DNA of 32,032 nt, from the NCBI GenBank assembly GCA_945827785.1, contig CALZOR010000020.1, positions 1 through 32,032 on the forward strand, given 5' to 3'. The stretch is from an uncultured Bacteroidales bacterium. GTDB taxonomy: Bacteria; Bacteroidota; Bacteroidia; Bacteroidales; UBA932. The notes beneath the pieces were generated by a model. That model was not told the DNA's origin and did no database searches. It worked only from the letters and a program-made list of their open reading frames with translations. The position numbers were made by a program, and so were the translations under genes. This document shows positions 16,748 through 26,059 of the stretch, one piece after another; position 1 is the first letter of the stretch; each line of letters opens with the position of its first letter.

Positions 16748-18460
16748 CTATAGCGTCTGTCCTCCGATAAACTCCCTGAGAATGGAGGTAGGAGGAATGG
16801 CGGCAATCTCAGACGGCGACAAGGCTACGATGTAATCCAGAAACTTCAGCAGCCTTGTCGCTTCCGTATATGCCGGAGAGTTGGGGGCAATACGTCTCAG
16901 AAGCGGCTCCGCATAGTATTTCAGCACAGGCAGTTCGAACAGATGTGCTGAATTGAATACAGCATCGGCATTCTCCTGGAACGGGAAAATGTTGCGGTTT
17001 TCGCCACGGCGCACGCTCTGCCACCTTTCAAGGGTCTGTTCGGGCGAAATGCCTCTGGTCCTGTTGTCTCGGATCATCCTGCGCAGCATCCTGTTGTCCG
17101 ATGTGGATATGTTGTTGTTCTCGTCGATTGACAGGGAGGTGAGGGCGGAGGCATATACCCTGAATACTTTGGAATTGTCCACTCCTGGAATCATCGCCGG
17201 GTTCAGCGCATGAATGCCCTCCATTATCAGTATGTCCTTGTCCTGCAGCCTCATCCTTGTTCCCTCAAACCTGCGGCATCCCTCTTTGAAGTCGAATTTC
17301 GGCAGCTCGATTTCCTTCCCGTCAAGCAACTGGTTCAACTGCTGCCCGAGGAAGTCAAGGTCCATCGCATAGAGGGACTCAAAGTCAAACTGGCCGTTTT
17401 CGTCCTTTGGCGTGTGTTCGCGGTCCACGAAATAGTTGTCCAGTTCAATCACCTTCGGGTTCAGGCCGAGAATCCGGCACTGCAGGGCGAGTCTCTTGGA
17501 TGTGGATGTCTTTCCGCTGCTTGACGGTCCGGCAATGAAAACAATCTTCACCTCCTCCCGCCTGGCGTAAATCTGGTCGGCAATCTCTGCATATTTCCTC
17601 TCATGCAGCGACTCGCAAAGATTGATCAGCTCCACGATTCTGCCTTTCTGCACCACTTTGTTCAGGGTGCCCACTCCTGCGACACCCATCATTGCGCACC
17701 AGTCCGAGTGTTCTTTTAGCGCTGTCGCAATCTTGGACTGTTTTTTCATCGGAAGCAGCTTGTCCATGTTTCCGTCCATCGGGAATTGGAGACAGAAGCC
17801 GTCATTGAAGCCCACAATGTCGAAAAGACCGAGGTTTCCGGTTGAAGCCAAAAGCGGACCGTAAAATGTATCCGCCTGTCCATCAAGGAAATAAACGCTG
17901 TAAGAAAATCTTCCGAGAGTGTGCATGAGATTGATTTTCTCGCTCTGATGTCTCTTTTTGTAGAATTCCTCGACATCTTCTGCCCTCATCTTTACTTTCT
18001 CGATGGGCAGGTCAGCCTTAATGATTTCTTCCATCCTGATTTTGATTCCGGCAATTTCCTCGTCGGAAACCTGATGGATGACATGCCTTCCGTCTTCAAG
18101 ATGCTCCAACTCACGAATTTCACAATACAGTCCGCTCGGAAGCGAATAGTCAATCGCCAGGACCTTGTCAGGAAACATTTCGCTGACAACGTTCTGCAGC
18201 ACGAAACACAGAGTTCGGACCCATGTCCTCCTTCCGTCAGGATGGCCGTAGCCGATGAAACGTACGGTGTGAGGCTCCATTATCTTGAATCCGAGTTCCT
18301 TGAGCCTGTTGTCCACGATGGCGGCAAGTATGCCTCCGCTGCCGAAGCTTGGATCGGAAATTTCTGCTTTATGGCTTTCTGCAAATGCCTTCAGGCTTGT
18401 CCCCATTGGCACTTCGTATGTTTTGTTTGTGTTCTGGCAAGTTATATTCATTTCATTCAT
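16748..18460 (-). CDS. Nucleoside kinase: TGS/ThrRS-like N-terminus fused to uridine kinase domain
   Basis: 570 residues. The N-terminal part (about 1-60) resembles a TGS domain and 65-250 resembles the second domain of threonyl-tRNA synthetase (RFIGYGHPDGRRTWVRTL). The C-terminal part is a uridine-kinase-like P-loop domain with GPSSSGKTSTSKRL at 311-324, IELDNYFVDREHTPKDENG near 339, and LIMEGIHALNP. This fusion is known in Bacteroidota, Thermotoga and others and is annotated as nucleoside (uridine) kinase; the true substrate is uncertain. The gene lies 64 bases after uvrA on the same strand and is probably cotranscribed; a terminator follows its stop. Met4 is an alternative start. Confidence 0.85.
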   Translation of the reverse strand: MNEMNITCQNTNKTYEVPMGTSLKAFAESHKAEISDPSFGSGGILAAIVDNRLKELGFKIMEPHTVRFIGYGHPDGRRTWVRTLCFVLQNVVSEMFPDKVLAIDYSLPSGLYCEIRELEHLEDGRHVIHQVSDEEIAGIKIRMEEIIKADLPIEKVKMRAEDVEEFYKKRHQSEKINLMHTLGRFSYSVYFLDGQADTFYGPLLASTGNLGLFDIVGFNDGFCLQFPMDGNMDKLLPMKKQSKIATALKEHSDWCAMMGVAGVGTLNKVVQKGRIVELINLCESLHERKYAEIADQIYARREEVKIVFIAGPSSSGKTSTSKRLALQCRILGLNPKVIELDNYFVDREHTPKDENGQFDFESLYAMDLDFLGQQLNQLLDGKEIELPKFDFKEGCRRFEGTRMRLQDKDILIMEGIHALNPAMIPGVDNSKVFRVYASALTSLSIDENNNISTSDNRMLRRMIRDNRTRGISPEQTLERWQSVRRGENRNIFPFQENADAVFNSAHLFELPVLKYYAEPLLRRIAPNSPAYTEATRLLKFLDYIVALSPSEIAAIPPTSILREFIGGQTL

Positions 18461-18524
18461 ATTAGATGTCTCGACTTTGTCCTTCGGACTACTCTCGACA
18501 TGTCATTGTTTGTCTGTGTAAGTA

Positions 18525-21320
18525 TTATAGTATTTCCCGGAGGAACGGGCCGGTGACCGAGGCCGGGTCAGCCGCCAGTTGTTCCGGAGTGCCCTGTGCA
18601 ACGATCGTTCCGCCATTTTTTCCGCCTTCCGGACCCATGTCGAAAATGTAGTCCACGCTCTTGAGCACGTCAAGGTTATGTTCGATTACAATCACCGTAT
18701 TGCCCTGCTCAACGAGCTTGTTCATCACCTCAAGGAGCACTTTTATGTCTTCGAAATGCAGGCCGGTCGTAGGCTCGTCAAGGATGTAGAGGGTGTTTCC
18801 CGTCCCCCTTTTCCCAAGTTCAGCGGCAAGTTTCATCCTCTGGCTTTCTCCCCCGGAAAGTGTCACGGCAGACTGGCCGAGCTTGATGTAGCCGAGCCCG
18901 ACATCCACAAGTGCCTTAAGCTTCTGCGCAATTGAAGGAATGTTTTCAAAGAATGTATATGCCTGGCTGATAGGCATCTCAAGCACATCGTTGATATTCT
19001 GTCCCTTGTATCGCACAGCAAGAGTGTCGCTCTTGTATCGCTTCCCTCGGCACTGGTCACATACCACGTTCACGGACGGAAGGAAGTTCATTTCGATGAC
19101 CTTGATTCCCGCCCCCTTGCACTCTTCGCACCGGCCTCCCGGAACATTGAACGAAAACCGTCCCGCCTTGAATCCTCTGACCTTGGCGTCGGGTGTCGCT
19201 TCGAACAGGGCCCTGATATCATTGAACACCCCGGTAAAGGTTGCCGGATTGCTTCTCGGCGTCCTTCCGATTGGACTCTGGTCGATTTCGATAAGTTTGT
19301 CTATGTTCCCGATTCCGACTATCTCCCCATAAGGCAGAGGCTGGAGCCTGGCGTTGTAGAACTTGTTTTTAAGTACCGGCATCAGAGTGTCATTGATGAG
19401 CGAAGATTTTCCGCTTCCGCTCACCCCGCTCACCCCTATCAGCATTCCCAGAGGCAGGTCCACGTCCACATTCTTGAGGTTGTTGCCTCTTGCTCCCCTG
19501 ATTCCGAGAGTGAGCCCGTTGCCCATGCGCCTTGATGCAGGAGTTGCAATCTGCTTCCTGCCCTGAAGGTAATCCAGTGTTATTGAGGGTTTTATGACAA
19601 TGCGTGACGGGTCGTACCATTCGTCCTGCTTGCCGCCGTTCAAAGCCTGAAGAGGAGCGCTGAGACAAATCTGTCCTCCGTTTTCTCCTGCTCCCGGGCC
19701 CACATCCACAAGCCAGTCCGCTGACATCATAGTCTCCGCATCGTGTTCCACCACCATGACCGAGTTGCCCTCGTCGCGCAGTTTCTTCAGCGAAGCAATC
19801 AGCTTTCTGTTGTCCCTCTGGTGAAGGCCGATACTTGGCTCGTCAAGGATGTAGAGTACATTCACCAGCTTGGAGCCAATCTGAGTTGCAAGCCTTATCC
19901 TCTGGCTCTCACCTCCCGAGAGAGAGGCTGTAGCCCTGTCAAGCGAGAGGTATTCAAGGCCCACGTCCATCAGGAATGACGTCCTGTCCCTCAATTCCTT
20001 GAGGATGTCCCTCGCTATTGTACCTTCCCTTTTCCCAAAGACTCCGTCCAGGGAGCAAAACCACTCGTGAAGGCTGCTTATTTCCATCGCTGCAACTTCA
20101 GAAATGGTCTTCCCGTCAATCTTGAAATACTGGCTGTCCTTGTTCAGACGTGTTCCTCCGCACACCGGGCAGACAATCTTTTCATTGATGTCCTCCACGA
20201 TGCCGGGGAAGGATACCATCTCGGTCGAAGCTCCTTCTCCAACTCTGAAAAGCTCGTCCGATCCGAAGACGATAAGCGAAACCGCCTCATCCGGAAGTTC
20301 ATCAATAGGGTCGTAGAGCGAAAAATTGTATTTCCTTGCTATTGAGCGGATGATATCGAATTTCTTTGTTTCGCGGATTTTTCCCAGAGGCACGATTCCT
20401 CCATCGGCAATAGAAATGCTCCGGTCTGGAATTATGGTTTCCATATTCACATCCACAATCTGCCCCAGTCCCTTGCAATGAGGACAATAGCCCTGAGGAG
20501 AGTTGAACGAAAAGGAGTGAGGCGCAGGCTCTGCCAGTGAAATGCCTGTGTCCGGACAGACCAGGTGCTTGGAATAGTGGTTCAGCAGGCCGCTTTCCTG
20601 GTCCATCACCGCCAGGGAGCCCTTTCCATAGGTAAGGGCGGTCATAACTGAATTTCTGATTCTCTTGTTGTCCTTTTCCGAGGGTTTGAGCCTGTCCACG
20701 ACCAGCTCGATGAAATGGGCCTTGTATCTGTCAAGCGACGTGACTTCCGCCAGCTCGAAAATCTCTCCGTCGATTCTGACCTGGGTGTAGCCCCTCTTCC
20801 TCATCTGGTCGAAGAGCTCCTTGTAATGTCCCTTTCGTCCCACCACTACCGGGGAGAGCAGGTAGCACTTCCTCCCGGCGTAGTTTTCCATAATCAGGTT
20901 TACAATCTGCTCATCGGTGTACCTGACCATTTCTTTGCCTGTTGCCGGAGAGTAGGCCTTGGATGCCCTTGCATACAGAAGTCTCAGGAAATCATAGATT
21001 TCCGTGATTGTCCCGACCGTGGACCTGGGATTGTTTCCCGTGGTTTTCTGTTCTATTGCAATGATCGGGCTCAGTCCGCTGATGGACTCGACTTCCGGTT
21101 TTTCGAGTATGCCCATGAAATGCTTGGCATACGTCGAAAGTGTGTCCATATATCTGCGCTGGCCCTCGGCATAGATGGTGTCAAAGGCCAGGGATGACTT
21201 GCCGCTGCCGCTCAGTCCCGTGATGACAACGAATTTGTCTCTCGGAATCGAGATGTCTGCATTTTTAAGGTTATGTGCCTGAGCCCCTGTTATTTCTATG
21301 TATTCGTGCTTATCTTCCAT
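18525..21320 (-). CDS. uvrA: UvrABC excision nuclease subunit A
   Basis: 931 residues, typical. UvrA dimers scan DNA for bulky lesions and load UvrB. The first Walker A GLSGSGKS is at 35-42 and the first ABC signature is LSGGESQRIRLATQIG; the second half has GVSGVSGSGKSSL, LSGGESQRMKLAAELG and LYILDEPTTGLH. The C-terminal zinc module is complete (CEECKGAG ... CDQCRGKRY). In the first zinc module the ligands are Cys255, Cys279 and Cys282, but the usual fourth is Thr258 (CPDTG), probably a lineage feature. It starts 24 bases after the MBL-fold gene on the same strand. Confidence 0.96.
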   Translation of the reverse strand: MEDKHEYIEITGAQAHNLKNADISIPRDKFVVITGLSGSGKSSLAFDTIYAEGQRRYMDTLSTYAKHFMGILEKPEVESISGLSPIIAIEQKTTGNNPRSTVGTITEIYDFLRLLYARASKAYSPATGKEMVRYTDEQIVNLIMENYAGRKCYLLSPVVVGRKGHYKELFDQMRKRGYTQVRIDGEIFELAEVTSLDRYKAHFIELVVDRLKPSEKDNKRIRNSVMTALTYGKGSLAVMDQESGLLNHYSKHLVCPDTGISLAEPAPHSFSFNSPQGYCPHCKGLGQIVDVNMETIIPDRSISIADGGIVPLGKIRETKKFDIIRSIARKYNFSLYDPIDELPDEAVSLIVFGSDELFRVGEGASTEMVSFPGIVEDINEKIVCPVCGGTRLNKDSQYFKIDGKTISEVAAMEISSLHEWFCSLDGVFGKREGTIARDILKELRDRTSFLMDVGLEYLSLDRATASLSGGESQRIRLATQIGSKLVNVLYILDEPSIGLHQRDNRKLIASLKKLRDEGNSVMVVEHDAETMMSADWLVDVGPGAGENGGQICLSAPLQALNGGKQDEWYDPSRIVIKPSITLDYLQGRKQIATPASRRMGNGLTLGIRGARGNNLKNVDVDLPLGMLIGVSGVSGSGKSSLINDTLMPVLKNKFYNARLQPLPYGEIVGIGNIDKLIEIDQSPIGRTPRSNPATFTGVFNDIRALFEATPDAKVRGFKAGRFSFNVPGGRCEECKGAGIKVIEMNFLPSVNVVCDQCRGKRYKSDTLAVRYKGQNINDVLEMPISQAYTFFENIPSIAQKLKALVDVGLGYIKLGQSAVTLSGGESQRMKLAAELGKRGTGNTLYILDEPTTGLHFEDIKVLLEVMNKLVEQGNTVIVIEHNLDVLKSVDYIFDMGPEGGKNGGTIVAQGTPEQLAADPASVTGPFLREIL

Positions 21321-21344
21321 GTCTGACTCAAGTTTCGAAAGGAA

Positions 21345-22037
21345 TCAATTTTCATCCTGAAATGGTTCATTGAACGGCAGAAGGAAAGGGTTGGTCATTC
21401 CCTCGCGCGCAATTGATGTCACAGGGCCATGGCCGGGAATGACATCGATGTTTCCGTCGAGAACCATGAGTTTGGAAAGAATCCCGCCAATCAGTGCATC
21501 ATAGTCGCCCCAGCGGTTGTCGGTCCTTCCGATGGCCCCGGCAAAGAGGGTGTCGCCGCTGAACAGAATCTTTTCCTCCCTTTCAAGGAAGCACACCCCT
21601 CCCGGAGTATGTCCCGGTGTGGAAATGACTTCGAACCTGAGGTCTCCGACCTTTATGATGTCTGACTCCTTTATATATATATACCTGCATACATCGACAT
21701 TTTCCCCGCCGCATCCTTTCGGAATGCGGAATCCGAAACTTCTGCAAAGTTCCACGTTTGCCTCTTCCATGATAATCATGTCCGCTCGGTCCATATAGAC
21801 CGGAATATCATATTTTGCAGCAGCCTCGGCCATACCGGATATATGGTCGAAATGGGCATGTGTCAGCATTATGCAGACCGGATGCAGTTTGTTCTGCTCA
21901 ATGTAGCCGAACAGCTGGTCCCTCTCCTGGCTGTCGTAGAATCCCGGGTCTATGATTGCACATTCCCCCTTGTCGTCCCAGACAAGGCTGCACCTTTGCT
22001 GAAATGCATTGAATATAAAAAAATGAGTATGTATCAT
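21345..22037 (-). CDS. MBL-fold metallo-hydrolase, glyoxalase II-like
   Basis: 230 residues from the ATG at 22037 (a TTG one codon earlier is also open). Metal-binding motif THAHFDH is at 59-65, followed by the later ligands in STPGHTPGG, SGDTLFAGAIGRTD and IPGHGPVTS. This order is that of the small glyoxalase II-like or persulfide dioxygenase-like hydrolases. The large C-terminal substrate-binding domain of true glyoxalase II is absent, so the substrate is uncertain. It is the first gene of a minus-strand unit with uvrA and the TGS-kinase; a -7 box lies 20 bases upstream. Confidence 0.88.
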   Translation of the reverse strand: MIHTHFFIFNAFQQRCSLVWDDKGECAIIDPGFYDSQERDQLFGYIEQNKLHPVCIMLTHAHFDHISGMAEAAAKYDIPVYMDRADMIIMEEANVELCRSFGFRIPKGCGGENVDVCRYIYIKESDIIKVGDLRFEVISTPGHTPGGVCFLEREEKILFSGDTLFAGAIGRTDNRWGDYDALIGGILSKLMVLDGNIDVIPGHGPVTSIAREGMTNPFLLPFNEPFQDEN

Positions 22038-22056
22038 CAAAATCAGATTTTATTCA

Positions 22057-22064
22057 CAAAAATA
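22057..22064 (-). promoter_or_regulatory. Candidate -7 box for the MBL-uvrA unit
   Basis: The minus strand reads TATTTTTG, a TAnnTTTG match 20 bases before the ATG at 22037. The -33 element is unclear. Confidence 0.4.
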
Positions 22065-22077
22065 CGAAAAGAGTTAC

Positions 22078-22085
22078 TAAATTTG
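22078..22085 (+). promoter_or_regulatory. Candidate -7 box for the deoxynucleoside kinase
   Basis: TAAATTTG matches TAnnTTTG and lies 38 bases before the ATG at 22124. No clear -33 element. It is divergent from the MBL -7 box, with 13 bases between them. Confidence 0.4.
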
Positions 22086-22123
22086 TCACCTATTTGAATG
22101 AAACTTAATAAAAACGACAAGTC

Positions 22124-22744
22124 ATGCACATCGCAATCGCAGGCAATATAGGCAGCGGCAAGACGACCTTGACCAAGATGCTGGCCTCACACTATGGTTG
22201 GACACCAAAGTTCGAATCAGTGGATTTTAATCCGTATCTTGCTGATTTTTACGAAGATATGGAAAGGTGGTCCTTCAATCTCCAGATTTATTTTCTCAAT
22301 AAACGTTTCAAGGACGTAGTGGAAATATCCAAGTGTGACGAGGTAATCATCCAGGACAGGACCATATATGAGGACGCCCGGATCTTTGCTCCGAACCTCC
22401 ATGGCATGGGCCTTATGTCAACCCGTGACTTCGAGAATTATTCGGATCTTTTCGACCTGATGATGTCTCTGGTCAATCCGCCTGACCTGCTGATCTATCT
22501 CCGCTCTTCCATCCCGAATCTCATCGGCCAGATTCAGAAAAGGGGCAGGGAGTATGAAAAAAGCATCAGGATTGACTATATAACCGGACTGAACGAAAGG
22601 TATGAATCTTGGATAAAGGACTACAGGCACAGGCTTCTCATCCTCGATGTTGACAGAATCAAGTTCGAGAACCGTCCTGAGGACTTCCGTGAGGTGACAG
22701 ACAAGATTGATGCAGAACTTTTCGGATTGTTCAAAAACGAATAG
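22124..22744 (+). CDS. Deoxynucleoside kinase (dGK/dCK family)
   Basis: 206 residues. It phosphorylates deoxynucleosides for salvage into DNA precursors. The P-loop GNIGSGKT is at residues 7-14; the substrate-site residues appear in FESVDFNPYLADFY; IIQDRTIYEDARIF carries the DR pair of this family, and LIYLRSSIPNLIGQIQKRGREYE contains the LID-type arginines. Specificity (adenosine, guanosine or cytidine) cannot be read from sequence. The acyl-CoA ligase follows after 42 bases on the same strand without an obvious terminator, so they may be cotranscribed. Confidence 0.9.
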   Translation: MHIAIAGNIGSGKTTLTKMLASHYGWTPKFESVDFNPYLADFYEDMERWSFNLQIYFLNKRFKDVVEISKCDEVIIQDRTIYEDARIFAPNLHGMGLMSTRDFENYSDLFDLMMSLVNPPDLLIYLRSSIPNLIGQIQKRGREYEKSIRIDYITGLNERYESWIKDYRHRLLILDVDRIKFENRPEDFREVTDKIDAELFGLFKNE

Positions 22745-22786
22745 TATTTTTAACGGATAAGATTATTCAACAGAAACCAATGACTT

Positions 22787-24679
22787 ATGGCAGAAAGACT
22801 TACAATTATTGATTTCGTAGAGAAATATGTTGCGAAATACTCTTCCAACACCTTCCTCTGGGAGAAAGTTGGAGCGGATTGGACTCAGACAACCTATGCT
22901 CAGACCAAACAGGATGCATACCGAATCGGAGCCGGCCTCATGGCAATGGGCTTCCAGAAGGGGGAGAAGGTTTCCTTCCTTTCAGAGGGACGCAACCTGT
23001 GGGTAATCGGAGAGCTCGGAATTCTCTACGCAGGAGGCGTGAATGTACCGCTTTCAGTGAAACTCGAAGAGGCAAACGACCTGGTATTCCGTGTAAGACA
23101 CTCTGATTCGAAATATGTCTTCACATCAGCTTCCCAGATTGCCAAAATCAGGGCTATCCTTCCTCAATGTCCTATGGTTGAGAAGGTTGTCGTCTTTGAC
23201 AAGCTTGACGACATGAAGGAAAATGAAATTTTCATCGGAGATGTGATGGCTCTCGGAGACGAATTTCTTGCAAAGAACAGGGAGCAGTTTGAGCAGAGAT
23301 ACAAATCCGTTGGTCCAGACGACTATGCAAACATCAGCTACACTTCCGGAACTACCGCAGACCCGAAGGGAATCCTTCTTACTCATCGCAACTACACGGC
23401 CAATGTCGAGCAGGCCCATTCCGTAATCGGATGCCGCGAGGACGATGTCATGCTCATCATCCTGCCTCTTGACCACTGTTTTGCACATGTTGCAGGCTTC
23501 TACACCCTGATGTCCTACGGCTCTTCATTTGCAACCGTTCCGGGCAACAGCCTCCGTAACATTCCTTCGACAATCAAGGCAATCCGCCCGACCATCATGC
23601 TTTCGGTGCCTTCGCTCGCAAAGAGTTTCAAGAAGACCATCGAGGCCGGCGTCAAAGCCAAGGGCCCTATGGTGGAGAAACTCTACAACATGGCTCTCAA
23701 GAATGCAATCATCTATAACAAAGAGGGTTACAACAAGGGAACGAAAGGTTCTTTCTGGAGAAAGCCGTTTGTCAGCCTTTTTGACAAACTCGTTTTCAAA
23801 AGTGTACGTGAGGCCCTCGGAGGAAGGATGCGCTTCTTCGTTGGCGGCGGCGCCCTTCTGGACATCGACCTCCAGAGATACTACTATGCAATCGGCATCC
23901 CTATGTTCCAGGGATACGGTCTGTCTGAGGCAACTCCGATAATCTCGGCAAACTCATTTGATCACCACATACTCGGATCTTCAGGATGCGTGGTCAAGCC
24001 GATGGAAATAAAGATTCTGGATGATAACGGCAAGGAACTCGGCTATGGAGAAAGAGGCGAAATCTGCATCAAGGGCGAAAACGTCATGGCCGGTTACTGG
24101 AAGAATCCGAGATCCACGGCTGAAACCGTCATCGACGGATGGCTGCACACTGGCGACATGGGTTACATGCGTGATGAACGCTTCCTCTATGTGGTGGGCC
24201 GCTTCAAATGCCTGCTCATCAGCTCGGATGGAGAAAAATATTCTCCGGAGCTCATCGAGGAGTCAATAGGAGAGAACTCAAAATACATCGAGAACATCAT
24301 TCTTCACAACAGCCAGGACCCATATACCATTGCTCTGGTGGTGCCTCACAAGGACAATCTCAAAGCCTATGTCCAGAGTGCAAAGCCTGGTATTGACCTT
24401 GAAAGTGAGGAGGCAAAGACAATCATGCTTGAGAAGATTCAGGCTGAGATTGACTCTTACCGCAAGGGCGGCAGCAACTTCGGCGCATTCCCTGAAAGGT
24501 GGCTTCCTGCGGCTGTCTGTGTACTTCCTGAGCCTTTCACTGAGCAGAATCACATGATGAACAGTTCAATGAAGGTTGTCCGCAGGGTTGCCGAGTCTGT
24601 CTATGCTGACAGGATGGCCTACGCCTACACCCCGGAGGGGAAGAACATCGTCAACGAACAGAACCTTGCCTCCTTATAG
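22787..24679 (+). CDS. Long-chain fatty-acid-CoA ligase (AMP-forming)
   Basis: 630 residues. It activates fatty acids through an acyl-adenylate to acyl-CoA at the inner side of the membrane. The AMP-binding motif ISYTSGTTADPKG starts at residue 183, GYGLSEATP is near 375, GWLHTGDMG near 448 and VGRFKCLLISSDGEKYSPELIE near 468. The pattern LLTHRN...LPLDHCFAHVAGFYTLMSYG is that of the eukaryote-like long-chain group (FadD15 or Faa type), common in Bacteroidota. Chain-length preference is not readable. Two hairpins follow the stop codon. Confidence 0.92.
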   Translation: MAERLTIIDFVEKYVAKYSSNTFLWEKVGADWTQTTYAQTKQDAYRIGAGLMAMGFQKGEKVSFLSEGRNLWVIGELGILYAGGVNVPLSVKLEEANDLVFRVRHSDSKYVFTSASQIAKIRAILPQCPMVEKVVVFDKLDDMKENEIFIGDVMALGDEFLAKNREQFEQRYKSVGPDDYANISYTSGTTADPKGILLTHRNYTANVEQAHSVIGCREDDVMLIILPLDHCFAHVAGFYTLMSYGSSFATVPGNSLRNIPSTIKAIRPTIMLSVPSLAKSFKKTIEAGVKAKGPMVEKLYNMALKNAIIYNKEGYNKGTKGSFWRKPFVSLFDKLVFKSVREALGGRMRFFVGGGALLDIDLQRYYYAIGIPMFQGYGLSEATPIISANSFDHHILGSSGCVVKPMEIKILDDNGKELGYGERGEICIKGENVMAGYWKNPRSTAETVIDGWLHTGDMGYMRDERFLYVVGRFKCLLISSDGEKYSPELIEESIGENSKYIENIILHNSQDPYTIALVVPHKDNLKAYVQSAKPGIDLESEEAKTIMLEKIQAEIDSYRKGGSNFGAFPERWLPAAVCVLPEPFTEQNHMMNSSMKVVRRVAESVYADRMAYAYTPEGKNIVNEQNLASL

Positions 24680-24699
24680 CCTGAGGTCTCAAAATTCGT

Positions 24700-24722
24700 C
24701 AGTTTCGCTACATGCGAAACTG
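24700..24722 (+). terminator. Hairpin downstream of the acyl-CoA ligase
   Basis: Perfect 9-bp inverted repeat CAGTTTCGC / GCGAAACTG with a 5-base loop (TACAT), 20 bases after the stop. No T-run follows, so it may protect or help to end the transcript rather than terminate on its own. Confidence 0.5.
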
Positions 24723-24737
24723 AAATATCTAAATGGA

Positions 24738-24798
24738 AGCTGACCAAAAGCCTGTCATATCGAATTCGGGATGGCGACTTTTTGGTCAGCTCCTTTTG
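24738..24798 (+). terminator. Long-stem terminator before the AraC gene
   Basis: AGCTGACCAAAA (24738-24749) pairs with TTTTGGTCAGCT (24780-24791) as a 12-bp stem around a 30-base partly structured loop, followed by CCTTTTG. It probably ends the kinase-ligase transcript. The rest of the gap to 24935 shows no clear promoter consensus. Confidence 0.6.
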
Positions 24799-24935
24799 TA
24801 TTATGGTAGATGAAATTGGTAATTTTTGCCGAATAATTATCAAAAGGTCGAATATTCTTGATAGAATAAAATAAGGATTGCTTTTTGTAGCAGTATTCTG
24901 TTCCGAAAAAACATTATAAGAAAAGATTACTTAAC

Positions 24936-25856
24936 ATGGGAATGGAAACAAAAAACTTGCACAATTTTACGATAGAGCATCTGAAAAAGAGCCTGGCTTC
25001 TTCTAAATGTCAATGGATGGGGGATGACCTCTGTCTTGTTGATGTAACCTATAACGAAGGACTTCAGCCGTTCCGGCATCCTTGCCGTGTGGATGCTTTC
25101 ATTGCCATGTTCTGCCTGAGGGGACATATAAGGATGACTGTCAATCTCAATGAATTTGAGATGACAGACAGCACACTCTTTCTCAGTACTCCCGGCAATA
25201 TATTGAAAATCAATGAGGTAATCAGCCCAAGCGTGGAGGAACTCCACTATTTCGGAATCATAATGTCAAAAGAATTGGCAACTGCTCTTCGGGTAGATGT
25301 CAACAAGATGTTCAACGAAGGGGTCACTATGGTTGACAATCCGAGTATGAAACTCTCTCCGGAGGAAACGGCACTGGCTACAAAATACATGGAACTGCTT
25401 TCAAAGGTCATGACAATCGAAACGAATTACCGTTCGGAGGCAGTAAGTTCGCTCATCACCTCGGTCTTCTATCTGCTGGCAGGGGTCCATGCAAGAAAAC
25501 TCAAGGAGCAGAATGCCGTGGTTCCGTCTTCGACCAGCCGTGGCCGTCAGGTCTTCGACCAGTTTATAAGACTTGTGGCCTCCAATTATTCGAAGCACAG
25601 GAACGTCGGCTTCTATGCGGACCAACTCTGCCTTACTCCGAAATATCTTTCAAAACTGATCAAGTCAGCAACCGGGCGTTCGGCTCCCGAATGGATTGAT
25701 GCCTATGTCATCCTTGAAGCTAAGAATCTGCTCAAGTATTCTTCATCCACAATCAAGGAAATAGTATATATGCTGAATTTCCCCAACCAGTCGGTATTCT
25801 ATAAATTCTTCAAGGCTCGCACCGGAATGACGCCGAGTGAGTACAGGAATTCGTAG
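24936..25856 (+). CDS. AraC-family transcriptional regulator
   Basis: 306 residues. The C-terminal double helix-turn-helix spans about 205-305: FYADQLCLTPKYLSKLIKSATGRSAPEWID and IKEIVYMLNFPNQSVFYKFFKARTGMTPSEYR. The N-terminal 200 residues hold a divergent cupin-like ligand domain (FRHPCRVDAFIAMFCLRGHIRMTVNLNEFEM). It is monocistronic and transcribed toward the sugar transporter-glucokinase operon, whose promoter begins 91 bases after its stop. That makes the operon a possible target, but the two are separately transcribed and the link is inference. Met3 is an alternative start. Confidence 0.9.
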   Translation: MGMETKNLHNFTIEHLKKSLASSKCQWMGDDLCLVDVTYNEGLQPFRHPCRVDAFIAMFCLRGHIRMTVNLNEFEMTDSTLFLSTPGNILKINEVISPSVEELHYFGIIMSKELATALRVDVNKMFNEGVTMVDNPSMKLSPEETALATKYMELLSKVMTIETNYRSEAVSSLITSVFYLLAGVHARKLKEQNAVVPSSTSRGRQVFDQFIRLVASNYSKHRNVGFYADQLCLTPKYLSKLIKSATGRSAPEWIDAYVILEAKNLLKYSSSTIKEIVYMLNFPNQSVFYKFFKARTGMTPSEYRNS

Positions 25857-25946
25857 TTTTTCTTATACTTTTAGGGCAATCCCGCCTGTTTGGATTCTTA
25901 ATTTTTTCAGATTTTAAAAACTTTTCTTACAATTTTTTGCAAAAAG

Positions 25947-25977
25947 TTTGGATGTTGATTTTAATTTATTACCTTTG
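25947..25977 (+). promoter_or_regulatory. Promoter of the sugar transporter-glucokinase operon
   Basis: TTTG (25947-25950), exactly 19 bases, then TACCTTTG (25970-25977): a full Bacteroidota promoter match. The start would be near 25984, leaving an unusually long leader of about 245 nt before the ATG at 26229. The segment 25857-25946 shows no gene. Confidence 0.7.
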
Positions 25978-26029
25978 TACAAGACATCAGAATTATTTCG
26001 TGTCTATTTGTTAAGTTCGTTTTATATAC

Positions 26030-26059
26030 GGCAGGGTTCCTTGGGGAGGGGACCCTGCC
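26030..26059 (+). promoter_or_regulatory. Strong hairpin in the sugar transporter leader
   Basis: GGCAGGGTTCC (26030-26040) pairs with GGGACCCTGCC (26049-26059) over an 8-base loop, one G-U pair. It is followed by ATTCTTATTATAT, a poor T-run. It lies about 45 bases into the leader and may attenuate transcription, stabilise the message or bind a regulator. From 26060 to 26228 I see only AT-rich DNA. Confidence 0.5.

Noticed and set aside
24700..24722. Hairpin as part of an integron or attachment site
   Set aside because: It stands alone, has no recombinase nearby and sits directly behind a gene together with a second terminator.
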